From the NCBI RefSeq assembly GCF_029589435.1, contig NZ_JARRAG010000002.1:1178001-1242000 (forward strand): a DNA stretch of 64,000 nt. Reading direction: 5' to 3'. Shown here piece after piece: positions 26,421 through 35,157 of this stretch. Position numbers and translations under genes: made by a program. Origin of the DNA: Paludisphaera mucosa. Lineage in GTDB: Bacteria > Planctomycetota > Planctomycetia > Isosphaerales > Isosphaeraceae. The stretch's first letter is position 1, and each line of letters opens with the position of its first letter. Under the pieces are notes generated by a model. The model was not told the origin of the DNA and ran no database searches. It was given only the letters and a program-made list of their open reading frames with translations.

Positions 26421-26645
26421 TCAGTCGGCCCGGGGCGAGGCCCGCCAGGCGAGGACCGTCGAGGGGATCCAGCGCTCGGGCGCGACGCTGAAGCGGAGGC
26501 AGCCGATCTCGACCTTCAGGCGGCGCACGGTCGTCCGGCAGGAGAGGCAGCCGTCGACGTGCGACCGCAGGGGCGGGGAGGCGACCTCTCCGGCCGCGAT
26601 GGCCAGCAGGTCGCTCTTCTCAGGACATGCGATCGTTCGGCTCAT
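26421..26645 (-). CDS. Small zinc-finger (zf-HC2-like) putative anti-sigma factor
   Basis: 74 residues: SRTIACPEKSDLLAIAAGEV leads to the HxxxCxxC zinc signature HVDGCLSCRTTVRRLKVEIG. This is the anti-sigma zinc-binding fold, but the protein stops soon after and has no membrane helix, so it would be a soluble minimal version. It overlaps the end of the ECF sigma factor gene (26620) by 26 bases and is almost certainly co-translated with it; it would hold that sigma factor inactive. The Met at 26663 is a possible longer start. Confidence 0.72.
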   Translation of the reverse strand: MSRTIACPEKSDLLAIAAGEVASPPLRSHVDGCLSCRTTVRRLKVEIGCLRFSVAPERWIPSTVLAWRASPRAD

Positions 26646-27237
26646 GCTTAAGGTCCTCGTCATAGCGGTGACAGACCTTCTTGACCGCCTGGAGGACCCG
26701 CCAGGAATTGACGTAGACGACGTTCGTCGTCACGTCGAGCGCCCTGGCGACCTCGGCGCCGGGGAGCCCCTTGATCACGGACAGCTCGAAGCAGCTCCAG
26801 ACCCGCGGCGACGAGCGCCGGCGCACCTTCTCGAAGGCGAATTGCAGCACCCGAGTGTGGTGGCTGCGCTCGAACTCCTCGCGCTGGCGATCTTCTTCGT
26901 CCGAGGCCGCGTTCAGCACCTCCTTGACCCAGCCGTCGATCGCCTGCTTCTGGGTCAGGCACCGACGCGCCTGGTCGATGAGCGTGTTGCGGGCCACCGT
27001 GAACAGCCAGGTCCGGAACCGGGTCCGCTCGCGGTCGTAGGTGTGGATCTTCTTGAGCAGCTTCAGGAAGACGTCCTGGATCAGGTCCGAGGCGTCGCTC
27101 TCCTTGAGCCCCTGCTTGCGGAAGTAGCCCAGGAGCATGGGCTTGTAGATCGCGTAGAAGTCTCGCCAGCGGTCGGCGTCACGGTCGAGGATCCCGTCGA
27201 TGATCGAGAACCTCGTCAGGTCGTGAGTGCTGGGCAT
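26620..27237 (-). CDS. ECF RNA polymerase sigma factor
   Basis: 205 residues. Region 2 contains WRDFYAIYKPMLLGYFRKQG, SDASDLIQDVFLKLLKKIHT and the -10 reading segment FRTWLFTVARNTLIDQARRC. Region 4 contains LSVIKGLPGAEVARALDVTT with the helix-turn-helix continuing NVVYVNSWRVLQAVKK. This resembles the planctomycete-specific ECF groups. The next gene encodes a minimal zinc anti-sigma factor. Start chosen at 27237 because region 2 begins about 15 residues later; a frame start at 27324 is possible. A weak candidate promoter lies upstream on the same strand (TTGCGT at 27333-27338 and TATCTT at 27308-27313, spacing 19). Confidence 0.9.
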   Translation of the reverse strand: MPSTHDLTRFSIIDGILDRDADRWRDFYAIYKPMLLGYFRKQGLKESDASDLIQDVFLKLLKKIHTYDRERTRFRTWLFTVARNTLIDQARRCLTQKQAIDGWVKEVLNAASDEEDRQREEFERSHHTRVLQFAFEKVRRRSSPRVWSCFELSVIKGLPGAEVARALDVTTNVVYVNSWRVLQAVKKVCHRYDEDLKHEPNDRMS

Positions 27238-27521
27238 GATGTGAGTCCGGCTGTGACAGGGGAATGGTCCGATGGATTCCGTAGGCACGGCGTCTCTGAC
27301 AGCCGACAAGATACCACGAATCATTGAGTGTAACGCAAGCGAATCCCTGAACGGTGTTCATGACTCGCCCGTCCGTTCCGTCGCCTCCCGAGCCGTCCAA
27401 CCCCACGAATACGCGGCCCGATCGCCGTCCTTACGCCCCGGCGTCGGATTTCGGCGATTTTCGTGTAGAATGGGCGGCCGACGGCGGCGGGTCCGGGATT
27501 CACGGCGGTGCGGGAGGGGCC

Positions 27522-27998
27522 ATGGCGATCGATTCGTTGATCCAGCGCAAGGTGATGGGACGGTTCGCGACCGGCGTGACGGTGGTCACCACCGGCGGCT
27601 CGATGGGGATGCACGGCCTGACGGCCAACGCCGTGACGTCGCTCTCGCTCGACCCCCCCCTGCTCCTGGTCGCCGTCGACAAGCGGTCGCAGACGCTGGA
27701 GTTCCTCAAGGCCAACCGCTGCTTCGCCGTCAACATCCTCCGGCACGATCAGGAGGAGGTCTCCCAGCGGTTCGCCCGGCCCGGCCCGAAGGACTTCCTC
27801 GGCCTCGACCTGACCACCGACGCGACCGAGGCCCCGATCATCGCCGGCTGCCTCGCCTACGCCGACTGCCGCCTGTACGACGTCCTCCCCGGCGGCGACC
27901 ACGAGATCTTCGTGGGCGAGGTCGTCGGCGGCGCAGTGTACGACGGCGGCGACCCCCTCCTCTATTTCGCCGGCGGCTACCGCCGGTTGGCCGACTGA
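27522..27998 (+). CDS. Flavin reductase family protein
   Basis: 158 residues of the DIM6/NTAB split-barrel family. The N-terminus SLIQRKVMGRFATGVTVVTT is diagnostic, followed by GLTANAVTSLSLDPPLLLVA and CFAVNILRHDQEEVSQRFA, with C-terminal HEIFVGEVVGGAVYDGGDPL ahead of LYFAGGYRRL. Such enzymes use NAD(P)H to reduce FMN or FAD for a partner monooxygenase or act alone as FMN-binding reductases. No monooxygenase gene is adjacent; the next gene, one base after the stop, is an MFS carrier, so the substrate may be imported. GGGAGGGGCC precedes the ATG at 27522. Confidence 0.9.
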   Translation: MAIDSLIQRKVMGRFATGVTVVTTGGSMGMHGLTANAVTSLSLDPPLLLVAVDKRSQTLEFLKANRCFAVNILRHDQEEVSQRFARPGPKDFLGLDLTTDATEAPIIAGCLAYADCRLYDVLPGGDHEIFVGEVVGGAVYDGGDPLLYFAGGYRRLAD

Positions 27999-27999
27999 C

Positions 28000-29469
28000 A
28001 TGGACCCGTCGGCCCCCTCCGCAGCGCCCGAAAATCCGCCCTCCCGCGGCCTCGTCCTGGGCCTCGCGCCGGCCCACCTGTGGATCCTGCTCGCCGCCGC
28101 CCTGGGCTGGCTGTTCGACGCCATGGATCAGCGGCTGTTCATCCTGGCGCGCACCCCCGCTCTCCGCGACCTGTCGCCGGGCGTCGACCCCGCGAGCCTG
28201 CCGACGCTCGCCGGCTGGGCCACGGCCCTGTTCATCGCCGGCTGGGCGACCGGCGGCCTGGCCTTCGGCCTGGTCGGCGACCGCTGGGGCCGGGTGCGCA
28301 CGATGGCGCTCACCATCCTGATGTATTCCGTGTTCACCGGCCTCTCCGGCCTGGCGCGATCGTGGCCCGAGTTCGCGGCCTATCGCTTCCTCTGCGGCAT
28401 GGGGATCGGCGGCGAGTACGCGGCGGGCGTCGCCCTCGTGGCCGAGGCCATGCCGGCCCGCGCCCGCGCCTTCTGCCTCGGGCTGGTCCAGGCCGCCTCG
28501 TCGATCGGCGCGATCCTCGGGTCGGGCCTGAGCCTGCTCGTCGGGCCCCAGTCGCGGGTCGGCGGCTACGAGGGCTGGCGCGTGCTCTTCTTCTTCGGCG
28601 TGATCCCCAGCGTCCTGCTCGTCCTTTTGCGGTTCCGCGTCCCCGAGCCCGACCGCTGGATCCGCGCCCGCGACGAGGCCCGCCGCGACCCCCAGCCGGG
28701 TCGGAAGATGGGCGACGTCCGCGAGATCTTCTCCGATCCGAAGCTTCGTCGCCGCACGCTGATCGGCATGGCGCTCGGGATGGTCGGCCAGGTCGGCCTC
28801 TGGAGCATCGGCCTGTACACGCCCGAACTGGTGCGCGACACCCTCTTCCGCCAGCATCGCCGCGAGGTCCAGGCCGAGCTTAAGGCCGGCGGCCGCGACG
28901 CCCTTGCGATCGAGGCGATCGGCAACCAGGACGACCTCGCCCGCGCGTGGGCCGCGCGCACCGGGACCGACGCCGCCCCGCGGCTCGCCGCGTGGAAGGC
29001 CGAGGCCGACGGCTACGTCGGCCGGGGGACGCTGCTGCAGGACGTCGGCTCGTTCTTCGGCGCGCCCTTCTGCACCTGGATCGCGATCCGCTTCGGCCGC
29101 CGCCGGGCCTTCGCGACGGCCTATGCGATGGCGATGGCGTCGGTCTGGCTCGTCTTCGGCGGGATGTCGCGGGGGCCCGACGTCTACTGGATGCTGCCGC
29201 TTTTGGGCTTCTGCACGTGCGGGATCTTCGGCGTGATCGTCGTCTACCTGCCCGAGCTGTACCCGACCCGGCTGCGGACGACCGGCATGGGCTTCTGCTA
29301 CAACATGGCCCGCTACCTCACCGCCACCGGCCCGATCCTGCTGGGGCGGCTGGCGCTCGGCGTCGGCGGCTACTCCCGCGCGGCGCTCTGCATGTCGCTG
29401 ATCTACGTCCTCGGCCTGCTCGTCGTCCCCTTCGCCCCCGAGACCCGCGACCAGCCCCTGCCCGACTGA
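28000..29469 (+). CDS. Major facilitator superfamily transporter (sugar/aromatic acid-porter type)
   Basis: 489 residues. WILLAAALGWLFDAMDQRLF is the typical first helix of the metabolite:proton symporter subfamily, and GLVGDRWGRVRTMALTILMY is the loop 2-3 motif. MGIGGEYAAGVALVAEAMPA corresponds to helix 4-5 and PELYPTRLRTTGMGFCYNMA to the second-half signature of this subfamily. A cytosolic central insert of about 90 residues (RRDPQPGRKMGDVREIFSDP through AARTGTDAAPRLAAWKAEAD) is longer than usual. Substrate unknown; relatives carry aromatic acids, sialic acid or sugars. Starts one base after the flavin reductase stop, indicating coupling. Confidence 0.9.
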   Translation: MDPSAPSAAPENPPSRGLVLGLAPAHLWILLAAALGWLFDAMDQRLFILARTPALRDLSPGVDPASLPTLAGWATALFIAGWATGGLAFGLVGDRWGRVRTMALTILMYSVFTGLSGLARSWPEFAAYRFLCGMGIGGEYAAGVALVAEAMPARARAFCLGLVQAASSIGAILGSGLSLLVGPQSRVGGYEGWRVLFFFGVIPSVLLVLLRFRVPEPDRWIRARDEARRDPQPGRKMGDVREIFSDPKLRRRTLIGMALGMVGQVGLWSIGLYTPELVRDTLFRQHRREVQAELKAGGRDALAIEAIGNQDDLARAWAARTGTDAAPRLAAWKAEADGYVGRGTLLQDVGSFFGAPFCTWIAIRFGRRRAFATAYAMAMASVWLVFGGMSRGPDVYWMLPLLGFCTCGIFGVIVVYLPELYPTRLRTTGMGFCYNMARYLTATGPILLGRLALGVGGYSRAALCMSLIYVLGLLVVPFAPETRDQPLPD

Positions 29470-29485
29470 CGGAGGAGATCCGCAC

Positions 29486-31933
29486 ATGTTCCGACGACGC
29501 CCGACGCTCCTCCTGATGACGCTGCTGCTGGCCGCCGCGGCCTCGGCCGCGGAGCCGATCGAGGTCCGCGAGGGCCTGGTCCTCCCCGGCGGGCGTCGCG
29601 GCCGTCGCGAGGCGATCCCCGCCGACCCGATCGTCGCGCGGATCGTCGCCGGGACGTGGACCCCGCCCCGGGCCGGCGAGGCCGCGGCCTTGGGCGACGA
29701 CCGCGAGCGGAAGTGGGAGCCCGTCCAGGCGCAGGCCGACGGCTTCCCGACGCCCCCGGGCTCGTATCTCGCGATCGACGCCGTCTCGCCCGACGATCGC
29801 GTCGTGATCCTGGAGGCCTCCGGCCACGGCGCGGTCTACGTCGGCGACGAGCCGCACACGGGCGACCCCTACGCGACGGGCTACGTCCGCATCCCGATCA
29901 AGCTGCGAAAGGGCTCCAACCCGCTCCTCTTCCTGGGCGGCCGGGGCCGATCGATCCCGGTGAAGTTCACGCCTCCGAAAGCCGCCGCCCTCCTGAACAC
30001 GGGCGACGCCACCACGCCCGACCTGCTCGATGGCGAGCCGCTGGAGGCCGACGCGGCGGTCGTCGTGCTGAACGCAACCGACGAGATTCGCGACGGCCTG
30101 GCCATCGTCAGCCGGGTCGACGGCGGCCCCGAGGTCCGCACGCCGGTCCCGCTCCTGCCCCCGTTCGCGACACGCAAGGTCCGGTTCGCGATCAAGGCCG
30201 AGCCGAGGTCCGGGACGACCGACCGGCCGCTGGTCGTCCAACTCGTGGAGGGCGAGACGACGCTCGACGAGGCGACGATCCCGCTGCGGTCCCGTCGTCC
30301 CGAACAGGATCGCAAGCGGACGTTCCTCAGCGCGATCGACGGGAGCATCCAGTATTACGGCCACGTCCCGGCCGCGGCCGATGCGGCGGGTGGGAGGCCC
30401 GGCCTGATCCTGACGCTCCACGGCGCCTCGGTCGAGGGGATCGGCCAGGCGGCGGCCTATCGCCCCAAGCCGGGGCTGCACGTCGTCGCGCCGACGAACC
30501 GCCGGCCTTACGGCTTCGATTGGGAGGATTGGGGCCGGAAAGACGCGATCGAGGTCCTCGAAACGACCTCGGAGTTGCTCGGCGTCGACCCCCGACGGAC
30601 TTACCTGACGGGGCATTCGATGGGGGGCCACGGGACCTGGCACCTGGGCGTGACGTACCCCGACCGCTTCGCCGCGATCGCCCCCAGCGCGGGGTGGGTG
30701 AGCATGTTCAGCTACGCCGGCGCCACCCGGCCCGACGCCCCCGACCCGGTCGACGAGCTGATCGCCCGCGCGGCCAACCCCAGCGACACGCTGGGCCTCG
30801 TCCGCAACCTCGCCGGCCTGGGCGTCTACGTCCTCCACGGCGACGCCGACGACAACGTGCCCGTCGCGCAGGCCCGCACCATGCGCGAGCGACTGGCGGC
30901 CTTCCAGCCCGACTTCGCCTATTACGAGCGCCCAGGCGCGGGCCACTGGTGGGGGAACGAATGCGTCGACTGGCCCCCGCTGATCGCCTACTTGCGGGAG
31001 CATGAGCTGAAGCCCGTCGATCAGATCCGCCGCGTGGACTTCGTCACGATGAGCCCCGGCGTCTCGGCCCGTTCGGGCTGGGCGACGATCGAGGCCCAGG
31101 CGAAGGCGATGCGGCCGAGCGCGATCCACCTGGCGTTCGACCCCGAGAAACGCCGCCTCGAGGGGACGACGGAGAACGTCGCCCGGCTGACGCTCGGCGT
31201 CTCCGCCCCGCCGATCGACGTCGTCCTCGACGGCCAGACTCTGAGCGGCGTCGCGCGGGTCGACGCGCCCGGGGCCCCTCGGATCCTGCTCGCCCGTTCG
31301 AAGGAAGGGGCGTGGTCGACCCTGGCCGCCCCGGCGTCGCCGGCGCTCAAGGGTCCGAACCGCTCCGGGCCGTTCAAGGAGGCGTTCAACCGCCGCTTCG
31401 TGCTGGTCTACGGCACGACGGGGACGCCCGAGGAGAACGCCTTGTCGCTGGCCCGCGCCCGCTACGACGCGGAGGTGTTCTGGTACCGCGGCAACGGCTC
31501 GGTCGACGTCGTCGCCGACGTGGCGTTCCTGCACCCGCCGCTGGCCGACGCCTTCCGCGACCGCAGCGTCGTCCTCTACGGCCAGATCATGACCAACGCG
31601 GCCTGGCGTCCGCTCCTGGGCGAGGGCCCGGTCCAGGTCGACCGAGGCGTCGTGCGGGTCGGTGACCGCGAGGTGAAGGGCGACGACCTGGCCTGCCTCT
31701 TCATCCGGCCCCGGCCCGGCAGCGACGTCGCCTCGGTCGGCGTCGTCGCCGGCACCGGTGCCAGGGGGATGCGCCTGTCCGCGACGCTCCCCTACTTCGT
31801 CTCGGGCACCGGCTTCCCCGACCTCGCCATCGTCCGCGGCGGCGACGGGGCGCGACCCCCGCACGCCGTGGCGGCCGGGTACTTCGGAGAGGACTGGGGC
31901 GTCGACTCGGGCGAGTTCGCCTGGCGGGACTGA
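29486..31933 (+). CDS. Secreted alpha/beta hydrolase (prolyl-oligopeptidase-like esterase)
   Basis: 815 residues with a signal peptide (TLLLMTLLLAAAASAAEP). The catalytic domain spans about 290-510: GLILTLHGASVEGIGQAAAY (oxyanion region), RTYLTGHSMGGHGTWHLGVT with the nucleophile in GHSMGG, and GVYVLHGDADDNVPVAQART and PGAGHWWGNECVDW supplying the acid and histidine. It is flanked by beta-rich N- and C-terminal regions I cannot assign. Relatives are secreted peptidases or polysaccharide esterases. It follows the MFS gene by 16 bases with GGAGGAG before its start, so the reductase, carrier and hydrolase probably form one operon that handles a common substrate, which cannot be identified here. 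Confidence 0.85.
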   Translation: MFRRRPTLLLMTLLLAAAASAAEPIEVREGLVLPGGRRGRREAIPADPIVARIVAGTWTPPRAGEAAALGDDRERKWEPVQAQADGFPTPPGSYLAIDAVSPDDRVVILEASGHGAVYVGDEPHTGDPYATGYVRIPIKLRKGSNPLLFLGGRGRSIPVKFTPPKAAALLNTGDATTPDLLDGEPLEADAAVVVLNATDEIRDGLAIVSRVDGGPEVRTPVPLLPPFATRKVRFAIKAEPRSGTTDRPLVVQLVEGETTLDEATIPLRSRRPEQDRKRTFLSAIDGSIQYYGHVPAAADAAGGRPGLILTLHGASVEGIGQAAAYRPKPGLHVVAPTNRRPYGFDWEDWGRKDAIEVLETTSELLGVDPRRTYLTGHSMGGHGTWHLGVTYPDRFAAIAPSAGWVSMFSYAGATRPDAPDPVDELIARAANPSDTLGLVRNLAGLGVYVLHGDADDNVPVAQARTMRERLAAFQPDFAYYERPGAGHWWGNECVDWPPLIAYLREHELKPVDQIRRVDFVTMSPGVSARSGWATIEAQAKAMRPSAIHLAFDPEKRRLEGTTENVARLTLGVSAPPIDVVLDGQTLSGVARVDAPGAPRILLARSKEGAWSTLAAPASPALKGPNRSGPFKEAFNRRFVLVYGTTGTPEENALSLARARYDAEVFWYRGNGSVDVVADVAFLHPPLADAFRDRSVVLYGQIMTNAAWRPLLGEGPVQVDRGVVRVGDREVKGDDLACLFIRPRPGSDVASVGVVAGTGARGMRLSATLPYFVSGTGFPDLAIVRGGDGARPPHAVAAGYFGEDWGVDSGEFAWRD

Positions 31934-31968
31934 CCCGCTCCGAGCCGCGTCCCGCGGTCGATCGCGGA

Positions 31969-34929
31969 TCAGGGCTTGTGGGTAAGCCGCGAATCCTGGC
32001 GGACGGTCCAGGTCCGGGGCGGGTCGCCTTCGAGGGCGACGGCGGCCTCGTAGCCGTCGGCCGTGCGCGTCAGGACGACGGCGGGGAGGCCGGCGGGAGC
32101 GGCGGCGAGGTCGAGAATTTCGAGGCGGTCGGCCCAGGCGCCGTTGTTCCGCTTGTACGCGTTCTGGGCGTGGTAGATCTGCATGAGTCGCCGGCGGGCG
32201 GGCTCGGCCGGGTCGGGGCGGAAGGCCACGGTCGCGCCGCCGGGCTCGGTCCTGGAGAACTGGACGACGCCCCAGGTCTCGGGCCGGTGCATGTCGACGA
32301 CGCCCTGGGGCGACCAGACCCAGTTGTCCTCGGGCGTCTTGGGGACCTTCTTGTACCGGCCGTCGACGATCTCGTGGAGCCACTCCACGCGCGAGAAGTC
32401 CACGCGCCACTGGTCGCCGTCGGCCGGGGGCGCGGGGCGGTCGGCGTGCTCGGCGAGGACCTTCCACGGGAAGGCCAACTCGACGGTCCAGGACTGGTCG
32501 GCGTCGGACGGGTCGTTGATCGTCCCCTGCACGGCCACGCCCTTCTTGAGGCCGGGGATCTCCCAGGCGTTGAGGGCCGGGCCGCCGTCGCGGTAGGGCT
32601 TGGGGAGGTGCAGGTCCCACTCGGTGTTGAGGGCGTTGATCTCGATCTCGTAATACGCGTGGTTGTCGCCGTCGGGGTCGATGAAGACCTCGAAGTCGTT
32701 GTCCTGGAAGATCACCGCGTCGTGCTCGGTGATCGTCCCCCAGACGTGGGGCTCGTCGAGCTTGGCGGCGACGTAGAAATACTCGTCGTCCCAGAGCATC
32801 TTGGCCCGGGTCTCGAACCGGGGGCGGGGCTTGCGGTCGCCCTCGATGTCGACGAACGCGTCGGTCCAGGGGGCGGCCTGCCAGGCGGCCTCGTCGAGCT
32901 TGCCGTCGACGTCGATCGGCCGAGGCGCGCGGTGGGCGACGTAGCCCTTGGGAAGCTCGGCGGCGGCGGCCTTCGGGGCGTCCTTGGGCGACTCGCCGGG
33001 CCTGGCCTCGCCGCTCTTGTCGCGGGGCTTGAGGATCTCGCCGAGGACGTCGGGCTTCGAATCGATGCGGGCCAGCGTCAGGTTCTTGACGCCGTCGCGA
33101 TAGGCGATCGCGAGCGGCCGCAGGCGGTCGCCGTCGGCGAGCAGCAGGTCGACCTTGCCGCGCTCGACGCTGGCGGTCAGGGCGTCGCGCAGGGCGTCGG
33201 CGCTGAAGAGGCGGTCGTTGATCGCGACGACCTTCTGGTCCTTCGCGAGCCCCGCCTTGTCGGCGAGCGAGCCGATGACGATCTCGGTGATGGAGCCGTC
33301 GTCGCCGAAGGCCAGGCCGAGGGAGTGCCTTGCCGCAGCCCCGCCGCCCCCGCCCCGCCGGCCCTTATACGTCGGCGGCGGTCCCGAGCCGAATTCGATG
33401 CGGTAGCCGAGCTTGGCCACGAAGTCGGTCGGCAGGGCGTCGAGCGGCTTCGACACGCGCTCCTCCAGGAACGACTTCCAGTCGTGCTCGGCGACGGCGT
33501 TCAGGGCCGCGACGACGTCCTCGAACGTGTACGGGTCGACCTTCTCGGGACGGGTCGGGCCGCCGAGGAACGCCTTGCAGAAGTCGTCCAGCGACTTCGC
33601 CCCGGCGGTCTTCTCGCGGATCATGGCGTCGATTTCCATCCAGAGCAAGGCCCCTTCCATGTAGTAGTCCTGGCCGCGCCGGAGGGCGTTCCAGTTCGGG
33701 CTCGGGGCGCGGAGGAAGGACGTCGCGGCGGCCGTGTCGTCGAGCGGACGCCAACGCCGGCCGGCCTGAAACATCAGCCCCTCGATCGTGTGGGCGAGCG
33801 TCTTCCTGTAGTCGTCGGGCTTGACCAGGCCCGAGCGGACCATCAGCACCTCGCCCAGGTATTCCGTCAGCCCTTCGTAGACCCAGAGCAGCCGCGTGGC
33901 CATGGGCTGGTGGTAGCTGGCCGTCGCCATGCCGGCCGGCCGGCGGTACTTGCCGCACCAGGAATGGGCGTACTCGTGGGGGATCAGGTTGGCGACCCAG
34001 CCCACCCGGCGGGCGTCGTCGACGAGGTCGCGCTCGCCGACGCCGTTGATGCTCGACGCCAGGTGCTCCAGGCCCAGGTAGCCCAGCTCGTCGCTCAGCG
34101 TGGTCATGAACTGGAACTCGTCGTAATGGCACGACCCGAACAGGGCGCCGGCCTCGCGGACCACCCGGCCGTACTTCGCGATCGTCTCGGGCGAGAGCTC
34201 GAGCGCCTCGGGCGATTCCGACGTGACGTGGAAGAACGCCGGCGGATACGGGCCGACGTCGAGCTTCGTGGTCTTGAAATGCTCGCCGCCGATCAGGGGC
34301 GAGTCGATCAGGTCGACGAGCGAGACGGGCTCGAAGCGGATCAGGCCGGCCTCGTTCGACTTCGCCTTCAGGGCCGTCGCGTGCTTCCAGCCCTCGGGGA
34401 GCCGCGCCGAGAGGGCGACGATCGTCTCGGCGGCCGTCGGCCCTTCCGGGTAGAGGATGCAGGTCGACCAGTTCACGACGCCGACCTGCTTGTTGCCGAA
34501 GGTCAGGTGGCCGCTGGCCTCGATCGTGGCCTCGTTGCAGATCGTGTCGAGCGCGACGCGCAGCTTCGCCGCCCCCTCGGGGGCCTTGCAGACGATCCGG
34601 TACAGCTCCAGGTCGTCGCGCCGCCAGGGGACGACCGCGCCCTCGGGCGTGGTGATGCGGAGCCCGGCGACGGCCTCGTTGGCCCCGCAGGGCTCGTGCG
34701 TGCCGGGGATCCACTTGGGATGCCACAGGGCCAGCTCCGCCCCGGGCTTGCAGGGGACGTCGATCGTGGTATGGACGAGCCGCTTGGGGAGGTCGCGGAG
34801 GTCGACCTCGACGGTCATCGTCGGCTCGCCGGCCCGCGCCGCCGCGACGAGGGCCAGGCCGACCGCCGCCAGCCACGCCGCCGTCCGCCGCCGAAGCCCG
34901 GCCCGAGAAAGATGCTCGATCGAAAACAT
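31969..34929 (-). CDS. M61 glycyl-aminopeptidase-like metalloprotease fused to PDZ and CBM9-like domains
   Basis: 986 residues. A signal peptide (TAAWLAAVGLALVAAARAGE) is followed by the M61 N-terminal beta domain (MTVEVDLRDLPKRLVHTTID; LALWHPKWIPGTHEPCGANE). The zinc site is LIPHEYAHSWCGKYRRPAG, with H318 and H322 of HExxH and the glutamate of WVYEGLTEYLGEVLMVRSG about 30 residues later. A PDZ-like region lies at 545-620 (FGDDGSITEIVIGSLADKAG). From about 660 a family-9 carbohydrate-binding-like module appears (PRPIDVDGKLDEAAWQAAPW; FEVFIDPDGDNHAYYEIEIN), ending near 900. The join is unusual: M61 peptidases normally end after the PDZ. It may cleave glycoproteins or hold the enzyme on glycan. 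ATG 34929 chosen because it opens the signal peptide. Confidence 0.87.
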   Translation of the reverse strand: MFSIEHLSRAGLRRRTAAWLAAVGLALVAAARAGEPTMTVEVDLRDLPKRLVHTTIDVPCKPGAELALWHPKWIPGTHEPCGANEAVAGLRITTPEGAVVPWRRDDLELYRIVCKAPEGAAKLRVALDTICNEATIEASGHLTFGNKQVGVVNWSTCILYPEGPTAAETIVALSARLPEGWKHATALKAKSNEAGLIRFEPVSLVDLIDSPLIGGEHFKTTKLDVGPYPPAFFHVTSESPEALELSPETIAKYGRVVREAGALFGSCHYDEFQFMTTLSDELGYLGLEHLASSINGVGERDLVDDARRVGWVANLIPHEYAHSWCGKYRRPAGMATASYHQPMATRLLWVYEGLTEYLGEVLMVRSGLVKPDDYRKTLAHTIEGLMFQAGRRWRPLDDTAAATSFLRAPSPNWNALRRGQDYYMEGALLWMEIDAMIREKTAGAKSLDDFCKAFLGGPTRPEKVDPYTFEDVVAALNAVAEHDWKSFLEERVSKPLDALPTDFVAKLGYRIEFGSGPPPTYKGRRGGGGGAAARHSLGLAFGDDGSITEIVIGSLADKAGLAKDQKVVAINDRLFSADALRDALTASVERGKVDLLLADGDRLRPLAIAYRDGVKNLTLARIDSKPDVLGEILKPRDKSGEARPGESPKDAPKAAAAELPKGYVAHRAPRPIDVDGKLDEAAWQAAPWTDAFVDIEGDRKPRPRFETRAKMLWDDEYFYVAAKLDEPHVWGTITEHDAVIFQDNDFEVFIDPDGDNHAYYEIEINALNTEWDLHLPKPYRDGGPALNAWEIPGLKKGVAVQGTINDPSDADQSWTVELAFPWKVLAEHADRPAPPADGDQWRVDFSRVEWLHEIVDGRYKKVPKTPEDNWVWSPQGVVDMHRPETWGVVQFSRTEPGGATVAFRPDPAEPARRRLMQIYHAQNAYKRNNGAWADRLEILDLAAAPAGLPAVVLTRTADGYEAAVALEGDPPRTWTVRQDSRLTHKP

Positions 34930-35157
34930 GAACGAAACCCCAGGTGACCATTCGAGGCCCCGCGCCCGAGCGCGCGGAGACGCCCCATCGTAGAGGAAAT
35001 CGCGGCGGAATGAGAGCCGAGTCCGGCCGGGTCGCGCGGCCTCCGGGTTTTCGATTGGCCCCGTGGCGCACCGCCGAGTAATCTGTCCGTCCGGGGTTTC
35101 GCCGCCGGCCCGGACGCCCGGCGCGGCCCCGGGCATCCGCTCAGGAAGGGGCGTCGT

